Assembly: GCA_947493165.1 (NCBI GenBank)
Contig: CANLPY010000002.1
Location: forward strand, 558,001 to 622,000
Reading direction: 5' to 3'
DNA: 64,000 nucleotides
DNA from: an uncultured Erythrobacter sp.
GTDB lineage: Bacteria > Pseudomonadota > Alphaproteobacteria > Sphingomonadales > Sphingomonadaceae
In this document: positions 41,227 to 50,678 of the stretch, piece by piece
Numbering within the stretch: the stretch's first letter is position 1
Layout of the letters: every line of letters starts with the position of its first letter
The notes under the pieces: generated by a model
What the model was told of the DNA's origin: nothing
What the model saw: the letters and a program-made list of their open reading frames with translations, nothing else
Database searches by the model: none
Program-made: the position numbers and the translations under genes

Positions 41227-42426
41227 TTAAATATGGCCCTTTTCAGTATGGTCTGCGATAATATCCGCACCCCAACCAAGCACTTCTTCGAACACTTCCA
41301 CGTTGTGCTGCCCCGGGCGGGTTGGGGCTGAACGCCTAAAGCCCGAAGACGATTTCGAAAAACGCGGGAATGCGTTTTGCATTTTTAGCTTCCCATGCCC
41401 CTCAGTCTCAACTTCAATGATCGCTTCACGCGCTTGAAAATGAGGATCTTCGAGCATGTCCTTAGCAGTGTATACACGCCCGGCGGGAATCGAATGTTCA
41501 ATCATTAGCGCATCAGCCTCTTCGATAGTCAGCGAACCAATCCAGTCGTTGATCATCTCATCAAGTTCGGTTTGATTCCGCCCCCTCGCCAAATGCGTGG
41601 CGTATTCCGGGTTATCCGCCAATTCCGGCTGCCCCATGGCCTTTGCCAAACGCGCAAAAATCGCGTCATTATTGGCACCGATCATAAACGGCCCATCTTT
41701 ACAGTAATAGACATTGGAAGGAGCGATGCCGGGCAGGATCGAGCCAGACCGTTCCCGGGTGAAGTTGTTGTGATCGTATTCGGGTACTAAACCTTCCATC
41801 ACTTGCAAAACCGCCTCGTAGAGCGCGGTGTCGACAACTTGCCCCTCTCCGGTTTTAGCTCGGTGATGCAGAGCTGCGAGCACTCCCATCGTGCCATATG
41901 TTGCGCACAGGGTATCCCCAATCGACACTCCCATACGTGCTGGCGGCCGGTCGGGATCGCCCACAATGTATCGCCATCCTCCCATCGCTTCCCCAATTCC
42001 ACCAAAGCCAGCACGTCCAGAATAGGGACCGGTTTGACCGTAACCAGACATGCGCGCGATGATCAGGCGAGGGTTAATTTCGTGTAGAGATTCAGGCGAA
42101 AGACCCCATTTTTCGAGTGTCCCCGGCTTGAAATTCTCGATAAGCACATCAGCTTTAGCGATAAGAGCACGCGCTATAGCTTGGCCTTCAGGGACACGCA
42201 GATTGCACGTGACAGAGCGTTTGTTGCGAGCAATAACTTCCCATTGCACCTTTTCGTCGCCTTGGCCCCAATCGCGCATTGGGTCACCTTTGCCAGGTGG
42301 CTCAACCTTGATAACATCGGCCCCCATGTCGCCCAGCAATTGGCCGCAGAAAGGTCCAGCCAAAAGCTGGCCCATCTCAACTACCTTTAAATCATTGAGC
42401 GCCCCATTATTGCTTAATTGGTTCAT
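41227..42426 (-). CDS. CaiB/BaiF-family CoA-transferase
   Basis: A 399-residue class III CoA-transferase. The N-terminal LNDLKVVEMGQLLAGPFCGQLLGDMGADVIKVEPPGKGD block and GEGQVVDTALYEAVL, carrying the catalytic Asp, are diagnostic, and it looks like a true transferase rather than a racemase. It would activate a carboxylic acid by moving CoA from a donor such as succinyl-CoA. The ATG at 42426 overlaps the hydantoinase B stop by ATGA, placing it last in a catabolic operon with hydantoinase A/B and HMG-CoA lyase. Confidence 0.9.
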   Translation of the reverse strand: MNQLSNNGALNDLKVVEMGQLLAGPFCGQLLGDMGADVIKVEPPGKGDPMRDWGQGDEKVQWEVIARNKRSVTCNLRVPEGQAIARALIAKADVLIENFKPGTLEKWGLSPESLHEINPRLIIARMSGYGQTGPYSGRAGFGGIGEAMGGWRYIVGDPDRPPARMGVSIGDTLCATYGTMGVLAALHHRAKTGEGQVVDTALYEAVLQVMEGLVPEYDHNNFTRERSGSILPGIAPSNVYYCKDGPFMIGANNDAIFARLAKAMGQPELADNPEYATHLARGRNQTELDEMINDWIGSLTIEEADALMIEHSIPAGRVYTAKDMLEDPHFQAREAIIEVETEGHGKLKMQNAFPRFSKSSSGFRRSAPTRPGQHNVEVFEEVLGWGADIIADHTEKGHI

Positions 42427-44330
42427 TCCGCTGCCTCGGTGATTGAGTCTTTATGCCATTCGGGTTGAACCGGAGCTGGAAGGCCCGTTTCTTCTTCGCA
42501 ACTGGCTCTCAGCGCTTCGATACCGGGACCATAATCGAACAACGCAAGCTCACCTCGCTCACCGTTGATCTTGAATCGCAAGGCCTCGGTTGCAGACTGA
42601 TCCACTACACCTTCTGCATCGGCCACAACGCCAAACTTTCGCGCGCCATTGGCAGTCACAAGTCCCTGCTTGATTTCCAGCCCTACAAGCTCTGAATCGC
42701 GCTCCAGCGGGTCACCCCAGCCGCCGCCGCCCCAGGTGATGAAGTGCAGCAGATCGCCGGCCTTAACCTCGACATCCTCGATCTTGTTGCCGACGATCTC
42801 GCTGGTGCCATCGGCGCGTTCGAGCACTTTCTTCGCTCGCGCACCGGGATGGCCGCCGTTCACACCCCAAGGCGGCACAAACCAGCGGTCATCATGGATC
42901 GCAATCGCCCCATCGGCGAGGAAGCGGTAGGTCATATGAATGCCATTGCCGCCGCGGTGTAGGCCCGCGCCGCCGCTGTCGGGCTCGGTCGAATACCGCT
43001 CGATGCGCAGCGGAAAATACCGCTCCAAAAATTCATTCGGCACATTGGTGAATCCGGGCCACAATGAATGACCATCAGGTCCATCGCCCAGCGGACGGCC
43101 CGGAATGCCGCCAAAGCCGATCTGGAACAGCTGGAACCAGTCGGGCTTGCCATCGCTGGCCTTGCCTTTGCGCGTATCCCAACCCGAATAGAACAGGTGC
43201 GGCGACGAGGAGAACCCGGCTGCATTGAGGAACTCTGGCGTGCCCTGACCCAGTAAACCGCCTAGAATATCGAAGATGCGCCCTAGCGCATGGGTGCGGC
43301 CCGACAGCGCAGCAGGGAACTGCGGCTTGAGCAGCGACCCTTCGGGAATGCGCACCTCGATCAGATCATAGAACCCGTCATTGAACAAGATCTGCGGATC
43401 GAACACCATGATCATGTAAATGCCGAAGAACATCTTGAACATGTTTTCATTCAGCAGGAAATTGATCGAAGCGGCCGATTGCGGATCGGTGCCCTCGAAA
43501 TCGAGGATGACTGTCTCGCCCTCACGCCACATCGTGCATTTGATTTTGTAAGGGCCATAACCCTTGCCATCATCGCACAGGTAATCTTCAAAGCTGACCT
43601 TGGTTTCAGAGACAGCCTGGCCCAGCAAAGCCTTCATCGCGCGATGGTTGCGCGCGAGCAACTCCTTCGTCGCAGAAACATAGACATCATCACCGAACCG
43701 GTCCGCCATTTCGACCACGCGCTTTGAGGCGACACGGCACGATGCGATCAGCGCATTCAAATCGGCCTGACACCAATCGGGCTTGCGCGTCTGGTGCATC
43801 ACCAGCTTCATCAGATCATCGTTGTATTCACCCTTTTTCCAGATCTTGACCGGAGGAATGCGCACACCCTCTTCAAAGATGGAGCTTGCGCCGATGGGCA
43901 TGGAGCCGGGAACACTGCCGCCAATATCACTCTGGTGGCCGAACATGGCCGTGTACGCGATCAGCCGCCCATCCTTGAACACCGGCAGCAGAACCAGCCA
44001 GTCATTTGAGTGACTGACAGCGCCATCGCAGGAATAGGGATCGGACAGAAAGATCATGTCGCCATCCTCCAGCGTGCCGTCAAACTGCTTCAAAAAACCG
44101 TCAATAAAGCTGCCGAACTGTCCCACGATCATCTCGCCAGTGGGCGCAGCGATCAACGGGAAGGCATCGCCCTGTTCGCGGATACCAGGCGACATCGCGG
44201 TACGGACCAGCGTCGCATCCATCTCAATACGGGCATTGCGTAGAGCGTTTTCAATAATGTCCAGCGTAACCGGGTCGATCTCGACCGGCTTGAACGGCGT
44301 GGTGTTGGTTTGGATGATTTGTGCGGGCAT
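42423..44330 (-). CDS. Hydantoinase B/oxoprolinase-family protein
   Basis: A protein of about 635 residues of the HyuB family: PVTLDIIENALRNARIEMDATLVRTAMSPGIREQGD at the N-terminus, DPYSCDGAVSHSNDWLV, and the glycine-rich GGAGLHRGGNGI and FITWGGGGWGDPLERD near the C-terminus. With HyuA it forms ATP-dependent ring-opening or carboxylating enzymes (hydantoinases, 5-oxoprolinase, acetone and acetophenone carboxylases). The ATG at 44330 is four bases after the HyuA stop; the longer frame to 44405 is not preferred. GC is visibly higher here than in the gene downstream. Confidence 0.9.
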   Translation of the reverse strand: MPAQIIQTNTTPFKPVEIDPVTLDIIENALRNARIEMDATLVRTAMSPGIREQGDAFPLIAAPTGEMIVGQFGSFIDGFLKQFDGTLEDGDMIFLSDPYSCDGAVSHSNDWLVLLPVFKDGRLIAYTAMFGHQSDIGGSVPGSMPIGASSIFEEGVRIPPVKIWKKGEYNDDLMKLVMHQTRKPDWCQADLNALIASCRVASKRVVEMADRFGDDVYVSATKELLARNHRAMKALLGQAVSETKVSFEDYLCDDGKGYGPYKIKCTMWREGETVILDFEGTDPQSAASINFLLNENMFKMFFGIYMIMVFDPQILFNDGFYDLIEVRIPEGSLLKPQFPAALSGRTHALGRIFDILGGLLGQGTPEFLNAAGFSSSPHLFYSGWDTRKGKASDGKPDWFQLFQIGFGGIPGRPLGDGPDGHSLWPGFTNVPNEFLERYFPLRIERYSTEPDSGGAGLHRGGNGIHMTYRFLADGAIAIHDDRWFVPPWGVNGGHPGARAKKVLERADGTSEIVGNKIEDVEVKAGDLLHFITWGGGGWGDPLERDSELVGLEIKQGLVTANGARKFGVVADAEGVVDQSATEALRFKINGERGELALFDYGPGIEALRASCEEETGLPAPVQPEWHKDSITEAAE

Positions 44331-44334
44331 CGCT

Positions 44335-46392
44335 TTAGCCCTCCTGCTCAAGATTAATGAGGATATTGCCGACCTTGTCGACGCGCGCGGTGCAGCCGCT
44401 TTCAACCAGTGTGGTCGAGTCCATTTCGGTGATGATCGCAGGGCCGGGGATCATATCCCCCTGACGCAGCTTGGCGCGGTCATAAATCACCGCCGCCTGC
44501 TCGCGCCCGTCCATCCACAACGTGTGATCGCGGATCTTTGCTGCCGATGGATCGCCATCGCCTTGCGGCAATTCTTGTGCAGGCAAGGCCGGCGCCTGCC
44601 CCAACGCCACTGCGCGCAAATTTACGATTTCATGCGGCGTATCCATATTGAAAGTGAAGAGCCGCAAATGCTCCTCGTCAAAGCGCGCCAGCAGGCCCTC
44701 AATCCCGTCCGCCTCCAACACAGCCTTGTCGATGGTCAGCGGCACTTCGAACGCTTGCCCGGCATAGCGCACATCGACTTCGAACTGGCTCGTTATCTGA
44801 TCCTCAGCGACACCATCGGCCAGCAGCTCTCCGCGTGTCTGGTCCGACATTTCGTCCAGCACCGTCTGGAGGTCTGCGATGCTCGTATCCTTGGCCAACT
44901 TAGAGAAGCTGCGCGCAGTCTCGGTGCGCATCTGCGTGGTCGCATCACCCAGCGCGCACAGCACACCCGGCGAAACCGGCGAGACGGCAGGCCAGCTGCC
45001 CATCAGCTTGGCCACCGCATTCACATGCAACGGACCAGCACCGCCAAATCCCATGAGCGCAAATTCGCGCGGGTCATACCCCTGCTGGACGCTGATCATC
45101 CGCAACGCACCGAACATATTTTCGTTTACAATATCGATGATCCCGCGTGCGGCTTCCATCAGGCTGACCCCCAGCGCATCGGCAATGGTCTGCACCGCTG
45201 CTTTGGCACCTTCGCGGTCAAGCTGGAACGCGCCGCCCAGCAGATCTTCGGGCAGATATCCCAGCACCACATTGGCATCGGTAACGGTGGGCAGTTTGCC
45301 GCCCTTGTTATAAGCAACCGGCCCCGGCACTGCGCCCGCGCTTTCCGGGCCGACCCGCAATGCCTTGGTCAGTTCAGGAACATGCGCGATCGAACCGCCA
45401 CCTGCGCCCACCGTCTTCACATCCAGTGCGGATGCGCGCACCGACAGGTGGCCTACCTCGGTCGTGCGAACACGCCGCGCCTCTAGCCCTTCGATCAGCG
45501 CCACATCGGTCGACGTGCCGCCGACATCCAGCGTTAAAATATTTGCCAGGCCGGCATGTTTGCCAACCCACTTTGCCCCGGTCACCCCACCAGCAGGGCC
45601 CGACATCAGGATATTGACCGGATGTTCCTCTGCCTTGTGGCTGCTCATCAGCCCGCCATCCGAACGCAGCAGAGAGAGCTTTCCTTCCAGCCCCTCTTCT
45701 TCCAGTTTGCCGCGCAAGTTGGAGACGTATTTGCTCACCACAGGGCGCACCGCAGCATTCGCAACAGTTGACAGTGTGCGCTCATATTCCTGCATTTCAG
45801 GCAGAACTTCATGGCTCAGCGACACAGGGATGCCCGGCAATTCCTCTGCAGCAATTTTGCCAATCCGGCTTTCATGCGCGCCATTCACATAGGCGTTGAT
45901 CAGGCTAACAGTCAGCGCCTCGATGCCCTGCCCTTTCAGCTTTTGCAGCGCCGCGCGCACGGCATCCTCGTCCAGTTCGCGCACCACTTCACCGTCCGCG
46001 CCCATCCGCTCGGGCACTTCGACTGTGTCCTCCAGATGTGCCAGCGGCTGCGGCTTGGGCCATACGATCCATGCCGCCAGGCCGCCCGGCACAAAGCTGC
46101 GCGCGATCTGCATCACATCACGGTAGCCTTCTGTCGTGACCAGCCCGACCTTCGCGCCCTTGCCTTCAAGCACCGCGTTGGTCGCCACCGTCGTTCCGTG
46201 CAAGAAGTAGGAAATGTCCTTCGCCGAAACACCGGCCTCAGCCGTGATGGCTTTCACCCCGTTCAGTATCCCCTCGGAACTGTCATGCGGGGTTGAGGGC
46301 GTCTTGTGCCGCCAGAACGCGCCCGTACCCTCGTCAAACAGCAAGAGGTCTGTAAAGGTCCCTCCGACATCAACTCCCAAACGATACCCCAT
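44335..46392 (-). CDS. Hydantoinase A/oxoprolinase-family ATPase subunit
   Basis: A 685-residue HyuA subunit with an actin-like ATPase fold: YRLGVDVGGTFTDLLLFDEGTG at the N-terminus, GTTVATNAVLEGKGAKVGLVTTEGY, a second phosphate-binding block LTLDVGGTSTDVALIEG, and GFGGAGPLH. It activates the ring carbonyl or carboxylate by phosphorylation for the partner at 42423. Its start overlaps the HMG-CoA lyase stop (TGATG). The pair alone does not fix the substrate; the nearby amidase suggests a hydantoin or imide. Confidence 0.92.
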   Translation of the reverse strand: MGYRLGVDVGGTFTDLLLFDEGTGAFWRHKTPSTPHDSSEGILNGVKAITAEAGVSAKDISYFLHGTTVATNAVLEGKGAKVGLVTTEGYRDVMQIARSFVPGGLAAWIVWPKPQPLAHLEDTVEVPERMGADGEVVRELDEDAVRAALQKLKGQGIEALTVSLINAYVNGAHESRIGKIAAEELPGIPVSLSHEVLPEMQEYERTLSTVANAAVRPVVSKYVSNLRGKLEEEGLEGKLSLLRSDGGLMSSHKAEEHPVNILMSGPAGGVTGAKWVGKHAGLANILTLDVGGTSTDVALIEGLEARRVRTTEVGHLSVRASALDVKTVGAGGGSIAHVPELTKALRVGPESAGAVPGPVAYNKGGKLPTVTDANVVLGYLPEDLLGGAFQLDREGAKAAVQTIADALGVSLMEAARGIIDIVNENMFGALRMISVQQGYDPREFALMGFGGAGPLHVNAVAKLMGSWPAVSPVSPGVLCALGDATTQMRTETARSFSKLAKDTSIADLQTVLDEMSDQTRGELLADGVAEDQITSQFEVDVRYAGQAFEVPLTIDKAVLEADGIEGLLARFDEEHLRLFTFNMDTPHEIVNLRAVALGQAPALPAQELPQGDGDPSAAKIRDHTLWMDGREQAAVIYDRAKLRQGDMIPGPAIITEMDSTTLVESGCTARVDKVGNILINLEQEG

Positions 46393-47324
46393 CAGGCTGC
46401 AGTCCTTTCTGTATTGTCGGTTGGCGCGGGAAACCCGCCGGCCTTGCCCACCATCGCTGGCAGCGGTTTTTGCATTACGTTACTGAGCCAAGAGTTGGCC
46501 TCAATAAGCGAAGCGAGAGAAAGGCCAGTATGTATTCCGGCCCGCTCAAGCATGTATGTGACGTCCTCGGTTGCGACATTGCCGGCGGCTCCTGGGGCAA
46601 ACGGGCACCCGCCTAAGCCCCCGATCGAGGCATCAATGGTCGATGCACCAGCCTCTATTGCCGCCCAGACGTTGGCGAGACCCGTTCCACGCGTGTTGTG
46701 GAAGTGGGCCCGCACGGGAAGTGGGGCAATCGCCTCTCTGATCTTCGCCACAAGCTGCGAAACATGTGCTGGATTGGCGACACCGATCGTGTCAGCAAGC
46801 GCAATTTCAACTGGTCCTGCCTCAGCGATCCACTGAGCCATTTCGACCACCCGATCTTGTCCGACCTCACCTTCAAACGGACAACCGAAGCTTGCAGCGA
46901 TAGTAGCCTGGGCGGTCAAGCCAGCGCTTTTAGCCAACGCGATGACCTCTTTGCAGGCTTCAACTGAGCCATCACTGGTTTGCCGCTGGTTGCGCGTGGC
47001 AAATGCATCTGTGCTAACCGCAACAGCACCCAGCTGATCAATCCGGCCGGTAGCGATCGCCCGCTCAGCGCCTCGCGCATTCATGACCAAACCGATATAG
47101 GTCGTATCATCACGGTTTGGCAGCCCCTGACAAACCGCTTCTGCATCTGCCATTTGAGGCACCGCATTCGGATTCACAAAGCTTGCAACTTCGATCCTGC
47201 GCACACCCGCAGCAATGGCCCTATCGATCAAGGCCAGCTTATCCTCTGTGATGACTAGACGTTTCTCGTTTTGAAGACCATCTCGCGGACTCACCTCGAG
47301 CATTTCAATCGTTTTTGTATACAT
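46392..47324 (-). CDS. Hydroxymethylglutaryl-CoA lyase-family enzyme
   Basis: A protein of 310 residues with the DRE-TIM barrel of HMG-CoA lyases: IEMLEVSPRDGLQNEKRLV carries the metal-binding Asp and catalytic Arg, LADTIGVANPAHVSQLV and VRAHFHNTRGTGLANVWAAIEAG provide the two metal-binding His, and GGLGGCPFAPGAAGNVATEDV includes the catalytic Cys loop. It cleaves a 3-hydroxyacyl-CoA to acetyl-CoA or propanoyl-CoA plus a keto acid. The ATG at 47324 is used; a frame to 47456 would overlap the GntR gene. A TTGTATACAT sequence coincides with the start codon. Confidence 0.9.
   Translation of the reverse strand: MYTKTIEMLEVSPRDGLQNEKRLVITEDKLALIDRAIAAGVRRIEVASFVNPNAVPQMADAEAVCQGLPNRDDTTYIGLVMNARGAERAIATGRIDQLGAVAVSTDAFATRNQRQTSDGSVEACKEVIALAKSAGLTAQATIAASFGCPFEGEVGQDRVVEMAQWIAEAGPVEIALADTIGVANPAHVSQLVAKIREAIAPLPVRAHFHNTRGTGLANVWAAIEAGASTIDASIGGLGGCPFAPGAAGNVATEDVTYMLERAGIHTGLSLASLIEANSWLSNVMQKPLPAMVGKAGGFPAPTDNTERTAA
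47315..47324. promoter_or_regulatory. Second TTGTATACA-like site at the lyase start
   Basis: TTGTATACAT matches nine of ten bases of the site at 48045. It covers the HMG-CoA lyase start codon, so it may be a chance effect of the first codons, or a roadblock site for the GntR protein. Confidence 0.25.
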
Positions 47325-47331
47325 TTTTCGC

Positions 47332-48012
47332 TCAAGCCCTCTTCTTTGATCGCTCGGCCTCAAGCATCGCCAATCCATGATGCGCATCGGAATACGCATG
47401 GAAAGCCCGACGGATATGGCCCGCCATGATCGTCTGAGCCCAAGCTGCATCGCCACGTTCGAAAGCTGAAATCAACTCGTCGTGCTCTTGGTATGAACGG
47501 CGTAACTCATGCAGGCTGTAATGATGGGCTGTCCGCCAAATAATAGGCTGCTCGATAAGTGTTTGGAGCAGTGTTTTGAGACGCGCAGACTCAGCTATAT
47601 CCAATATCAACGTGTGGAACTTGCGGTTTTCCTCAAGAAATACATCAATTTCAGCTGGTTTCTGCTCTATCGCCCGCCCTATCCTATCATTGAAGGACTT
47701 GAGCTGCTCAATACCGTTCGCATCAATCCGTGTAGCCGCCCTACTCGCCGCCAAACCTTCAAGAATTGCGCGTAGCTCAAAGGCGTCCTCAATATCATCA
47801 AGCGACCAATCAGCAACAAAACTGCGCTGCGATTCGCTACGACGAATCAGCAACTCAGCTTCAAGCTTGCGCATCGCTTCTCGGACGGGAGTGCGCGACA
47901 CACCACACATCTCTGCAAGGGCTTCTTCACCCAGCGGATCACCGGGGGCAAGCCCTCCAGAGACAATCATTTCTCTGATGGTGCCATACGCAATATCGGA
48001 CGCTCTCGACAT
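47332..48012 (-). CDS. GntR-family regulator with FCD domain
   Basis: A 226-residue FadR-subfamily regulator. The winged helix is at about residues 8-70 (GDPLGEEALAEMCGVSRTPVREAMRKLEAE), followed by an all-helical FCD ligand domain with Asp/His metal-binding positions (EENRKFHTLIL; AGHIRRAFHAY). These proteins usually bind organic acids. It is first in the minus-strand catabolic operon and divergent from the TonB-dependent receptor gene; a matching palindrome lies between them. Confidence 0.92.
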   Translation of the reverse strand: MSRASDIAYGTIREMIVSGGLAPGDPLGEEALAEMCGVSRTPVREAMRKLEAELLIRRSESQRSFVADWSLDDIEDAFELRAILEGLAASRAATRIDANGIEQLKSFNDRIGRAIEQKPAEIDVFLEENRKFHTLILDIAESARLKTLLQTLIEQPIIWRTAHHYSLHELRRSYQEHDELISAFERGDAAWAQTIMAGHIRRAFHAYSDAHHGLAMLEAERSKKRA

Positions 48013-48044
48013 GAAGTACCTATGAAGCTTGACTGATCACTTTT

Positions 48045-48054
48045 GTATACAATA
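48045..48054. promoter_or_regulatory. Putative GntR/FCD operator
   Basis: TTGTATACAA is a perfect 10-bp palindrome in the 105-base gap between the GntR gene and the TonB receptor gene. FCD-type GntR proteins commonly bind short palindromes with a TNGTNNNACNA pattern, which this fits. One site could control both directions. Confidence 0.6.
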
Positions 48055-48117
48055 AGAGCAACGCCGCGCAACCGGAGTTTATCCGCTGTGCGATAAATTG
48101 AGGAAGTGGGGAATTAG

Positions 48118-50640
48118 ATGATGAGACGTTCGGCCAAGGTTTTTCTGTTCGCTTCGGTTGCTTGCTTGCCGCAATTGGCAAGCCCAGCCCTCGCTCAATC
48201 CAACGCTGAGGCAGAAGCGCAAGAGGAGGCCGAAGACAACGGCATCATCGTTACCGCACGGCGGCAAAATGAGCGACTGCAAGATGTGCCTGCATCTGTT
48301 TCGGTTCTTACCTCCGACGCTTTGGAAAAAACTGGTGCGACGAGCGCTGAGGATTTCGCTCAGCTCACTCCAGGCGTCACCATTGTTACCGGAACCGCAG
48401 AGGCCGGGGACACACAGATCAACATTCGCGGCATCAATGGTGCGCGCGACGCGGAAAGTTCGGTGGCTCTAGTCGTGGATGGAATCCTCAAAACGAACAC
48501 AGCGCAATTGAACCAAACTCAGGGAACTCTCAGACAAGTCGAAATCCTCAAAGGACCTCAAGGCGCTTTATACGGACGCAACGCCGCTGCTGGTGCGATC
48601 GTTCTCCAGACATTGAAACCGGGAGACATACTCGAAGGCGCTGTGAAAGCGTCTTACGCTAACGAAAACACGGTCGAGGCAACCGCCCACATTGCCAGCC
48701 CCATAAGTGACTCGCTCGGGTTTGTACTATCCGGCTATTATCGCACCACCGACGGTTTCTTTCGGAATGAATTCCTGGATGCCGATGTCGTTGACGATCA
48801 AGAAGTGTGGTCGATTGACGGCCGGATTATCGCCAATCTCGGCGATGCGACAGAGTTGGATGTGAAGGCGCGCTATTCACAATTGCGCGGCGCATCGATC
48901 AACTTCAACTCGTCGTTCCACCTGCCAAATTTCGCTGGCGTCAATCCAGCATTTAACGAGGATGTGAATGAGCACCCTTTCAGGTATTTCGGAAACATCC
49001 GCCCGACGAATGAGCAGGACAGCTTCGATATATCCGCTAAGGTTGAGCACGATTTCGGCGACGTGCTGCTGACGGCGTGGGCGCTCTATTCAGACGTTGA
49101 TCAACTTCTCACAGCTGATGGAACTTCTGCTGATTTCGCGCGGTTCATTAGCGCGGTTGATCCGGCGGCAAGCAATGTCGTGAACAGCTGCTTCAACTCG
49201 ACCGCGGCACTCACTGGGTTCCCGGTGAACCAACCTGGGTTTGTCGGCGCACTGCCTGTGCCGTTCATCTTTGACCCGGTGAACGGATCAACCTTTGGCG
49301 CATACAGCCCCAGCACATGCGACGGGACGCAGCTGCAAATTCGCGAGCAATCAGACATCAGCGCAGAGATCCGGCTGGCATCGAATGACGGTAGCGCGTT
49401 GAGTTGGGAAATCGGCGCCTATTTCCTCAATATCGACCGTGAAACGGGCGTCAGCATTGGAGGAGACACCGGGGCCGGGGTCAGCCGCGAACTGTTCAAT
49501 GCACCAGGCAGTGCGAACCCGACGTCACTTCTCCTTAATGATGCATTCCATACGAATGTCTATGCTGTGTTCGGGAACGCCGAATATCAGTTCGGCGATT
49601 TCACTGTTGGTCTTGCACTTCGCTACGACATTGAAGATCGTTCATCTGAATCACTTGTACCGGTCGGTGCGCTTGATCCGTTTACCGGCGGACCGATCAA
49701 CCCTGGTCTCGCCTTCGGTGCATTCAGTCCGGTGGAGGAGACCTATAGGCAGTTGCAGCCTAAAATTAGCCTTAGCTGGCAGCCAGCTCCAGATCTCAAC
49801 TTCTACGCGAACTGGGGCATTGGATTTAAGTCTGGCGGCTTCAACAACCAAGGCTCTGCAGCTATAATCGATGCCAATTTCGTGCAATTCATTGGCGCGG
49901 ATGTAACAATCGAAGATGAATACGACAAAGAAGTATCTTCAGCTTTCGAAGTGGGTGTGAAGGGTGAAATCGCAAACGGTGCGATCACCTTCGATCTAGC
50001 TGGCTACTATACCGACATTGAAGACATGCAGTTCTTTGAGTTTTTCGTCGGCAGCTTTGGCTTGCTACGTGTTGTATCAAATATCGATGAGGTCGAAGTC
50101 TACGGCATCGAATTCAACACCTCGGCCGAAGTGGTAGAGGGTTGGAAGTTCTTCGGCTCTGTTAATGTCACAGAATCGGAAATCAAAGAGAACACCTCAC
50201 GTCCCTCGACCGTCGGCAACAAGTCACCCTACACGGCTGATTACACAATCAATTTGGGTACCGAAATCGACGTGCCGTTCAGCAACAGCATAGATCTGAT
50301 AATGCGCGCAGACTATCGGATCACCGGTCCAACTTGGTTCCACTCATTCCAGAACCAAGAGGCACCAACATTGTTTTCAGGCCTTTTGCCAAATTCAGCA
50401 TTGGCATTGCCCGACTTTGTTGGGAACGCGAATTTCGGCGTTGCCCGCCGCGATGCGTTTGGGGTGTTGAACCTACGCGCCGGGATCGAGGTCGGGAACT
50501 TCACAGCAGCAGTATTCGCCAACAACGCCCTCAATCGCGAATACTTAAATGAAGTGATCCCGGCAATTGAGTTCGGAGGGTCATTCATTTCCCCAGGCGC
50601 TCGCCGGTTGGTTGGCGCAGAAGTCGGCTATCGCTTCTAA
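48118..50640 (+). CDS. TonB-dependent outer-membrane receptor
   Basis: An 840-residue receptor. The signal peptide ends near SPALAQS; a TonB box-like IIVTARRQNERLQDVPASVSV follows, then the plug domain (QINIRGINGARDAESSVALVVDGI) and a 22-strand barrel ending in the aromatic VGYRF. It belongs to the large set of receptors sphingomonads use for plant, aromatic and other complex substrates rather than siderophores. The shared palindrome and divergent GntR regulator suggest it imports the substrate of the hydantoinase/lyase operon. Confidence 0.93.
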   Translation: MMRRSAKVFLFASVACLPQLASPALAQSNAEAEAQEEAEDNGIIVTARRQNERLQDVPASVSVLTSDALEKTGATSAEDFAQLTPGVTIVTGTAEAGDTQINIRGINGARDAESSVALVVDGILKTNTAQLNQTQGTLRQVEILKGPQGALYGRNAAAGAIVLQTLKPGDILEGAVKASYANENTVEATAHIASPISDSLGFVLSGYYRTTDGFFRNEFLDADVVDDQEVWSIDGRIIANLGDATELDVKARYSQLRGASINFNSSFHLPNFAGVNPAFNEDVNEHPFRYFGNIRPTNEQDSFDISAKVEHDFGDVLLTAWALYSDVDQLLTADGTSADFARFISAVDPAASNVVNSCFNSTAALTGFPVNQPGFVGALPVPFIFDPVNGSTFGAYSPSTCDGTQLQIREQSDISAEIRLASNDGSALSWEIGAYFLNIDRETGVSIGGDTGAGVSRELFNAPGSANPTSLLLNDAFHTNVYAVFGNAEYQFGDFTVGLALRYDIEDRSSESLVPVGALDPFTGGPINPGLAFGAFSPVEETYRQLQPKISLSWQPAPDLNFYANWGIGFKSGGFNNQGSAAIIDANFVQFIGADVTIEDEYDKEVSSAFEVGVKGEIANGAITFDLAGYYTDIEDMQFFEFFVGSFGLLRVVSNIDEVEVYGIEFNTSAEVVEGWKFFGSVNVTESEIKENTSRPSTVGNKSPYTADYTINLGTEIDVPFSNSIDLIMRADYRITGPTWFHSFQNQEAPTLFSGLLPNSALALPDFVGNANFGVARRDAFGVLNLRAGIEVGNFTAAVFANNALNREYLNEVIPAIEFGGSFISPGARRLVGAEVGYRF

Positions 50641-50678
50641 ATGAAGGGACACGGGGCGACAGTGGCTGGAACTGCGCG

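Noticed and set aside
44056..45486. 476-codon plus-strand frame opposite hydantoinase A and B
   Set aside because: It mirrors two well-recognised genes in GC-rich DNA, has no family motif and is full of Arg, His and Gln runs typical of antisense shadows.
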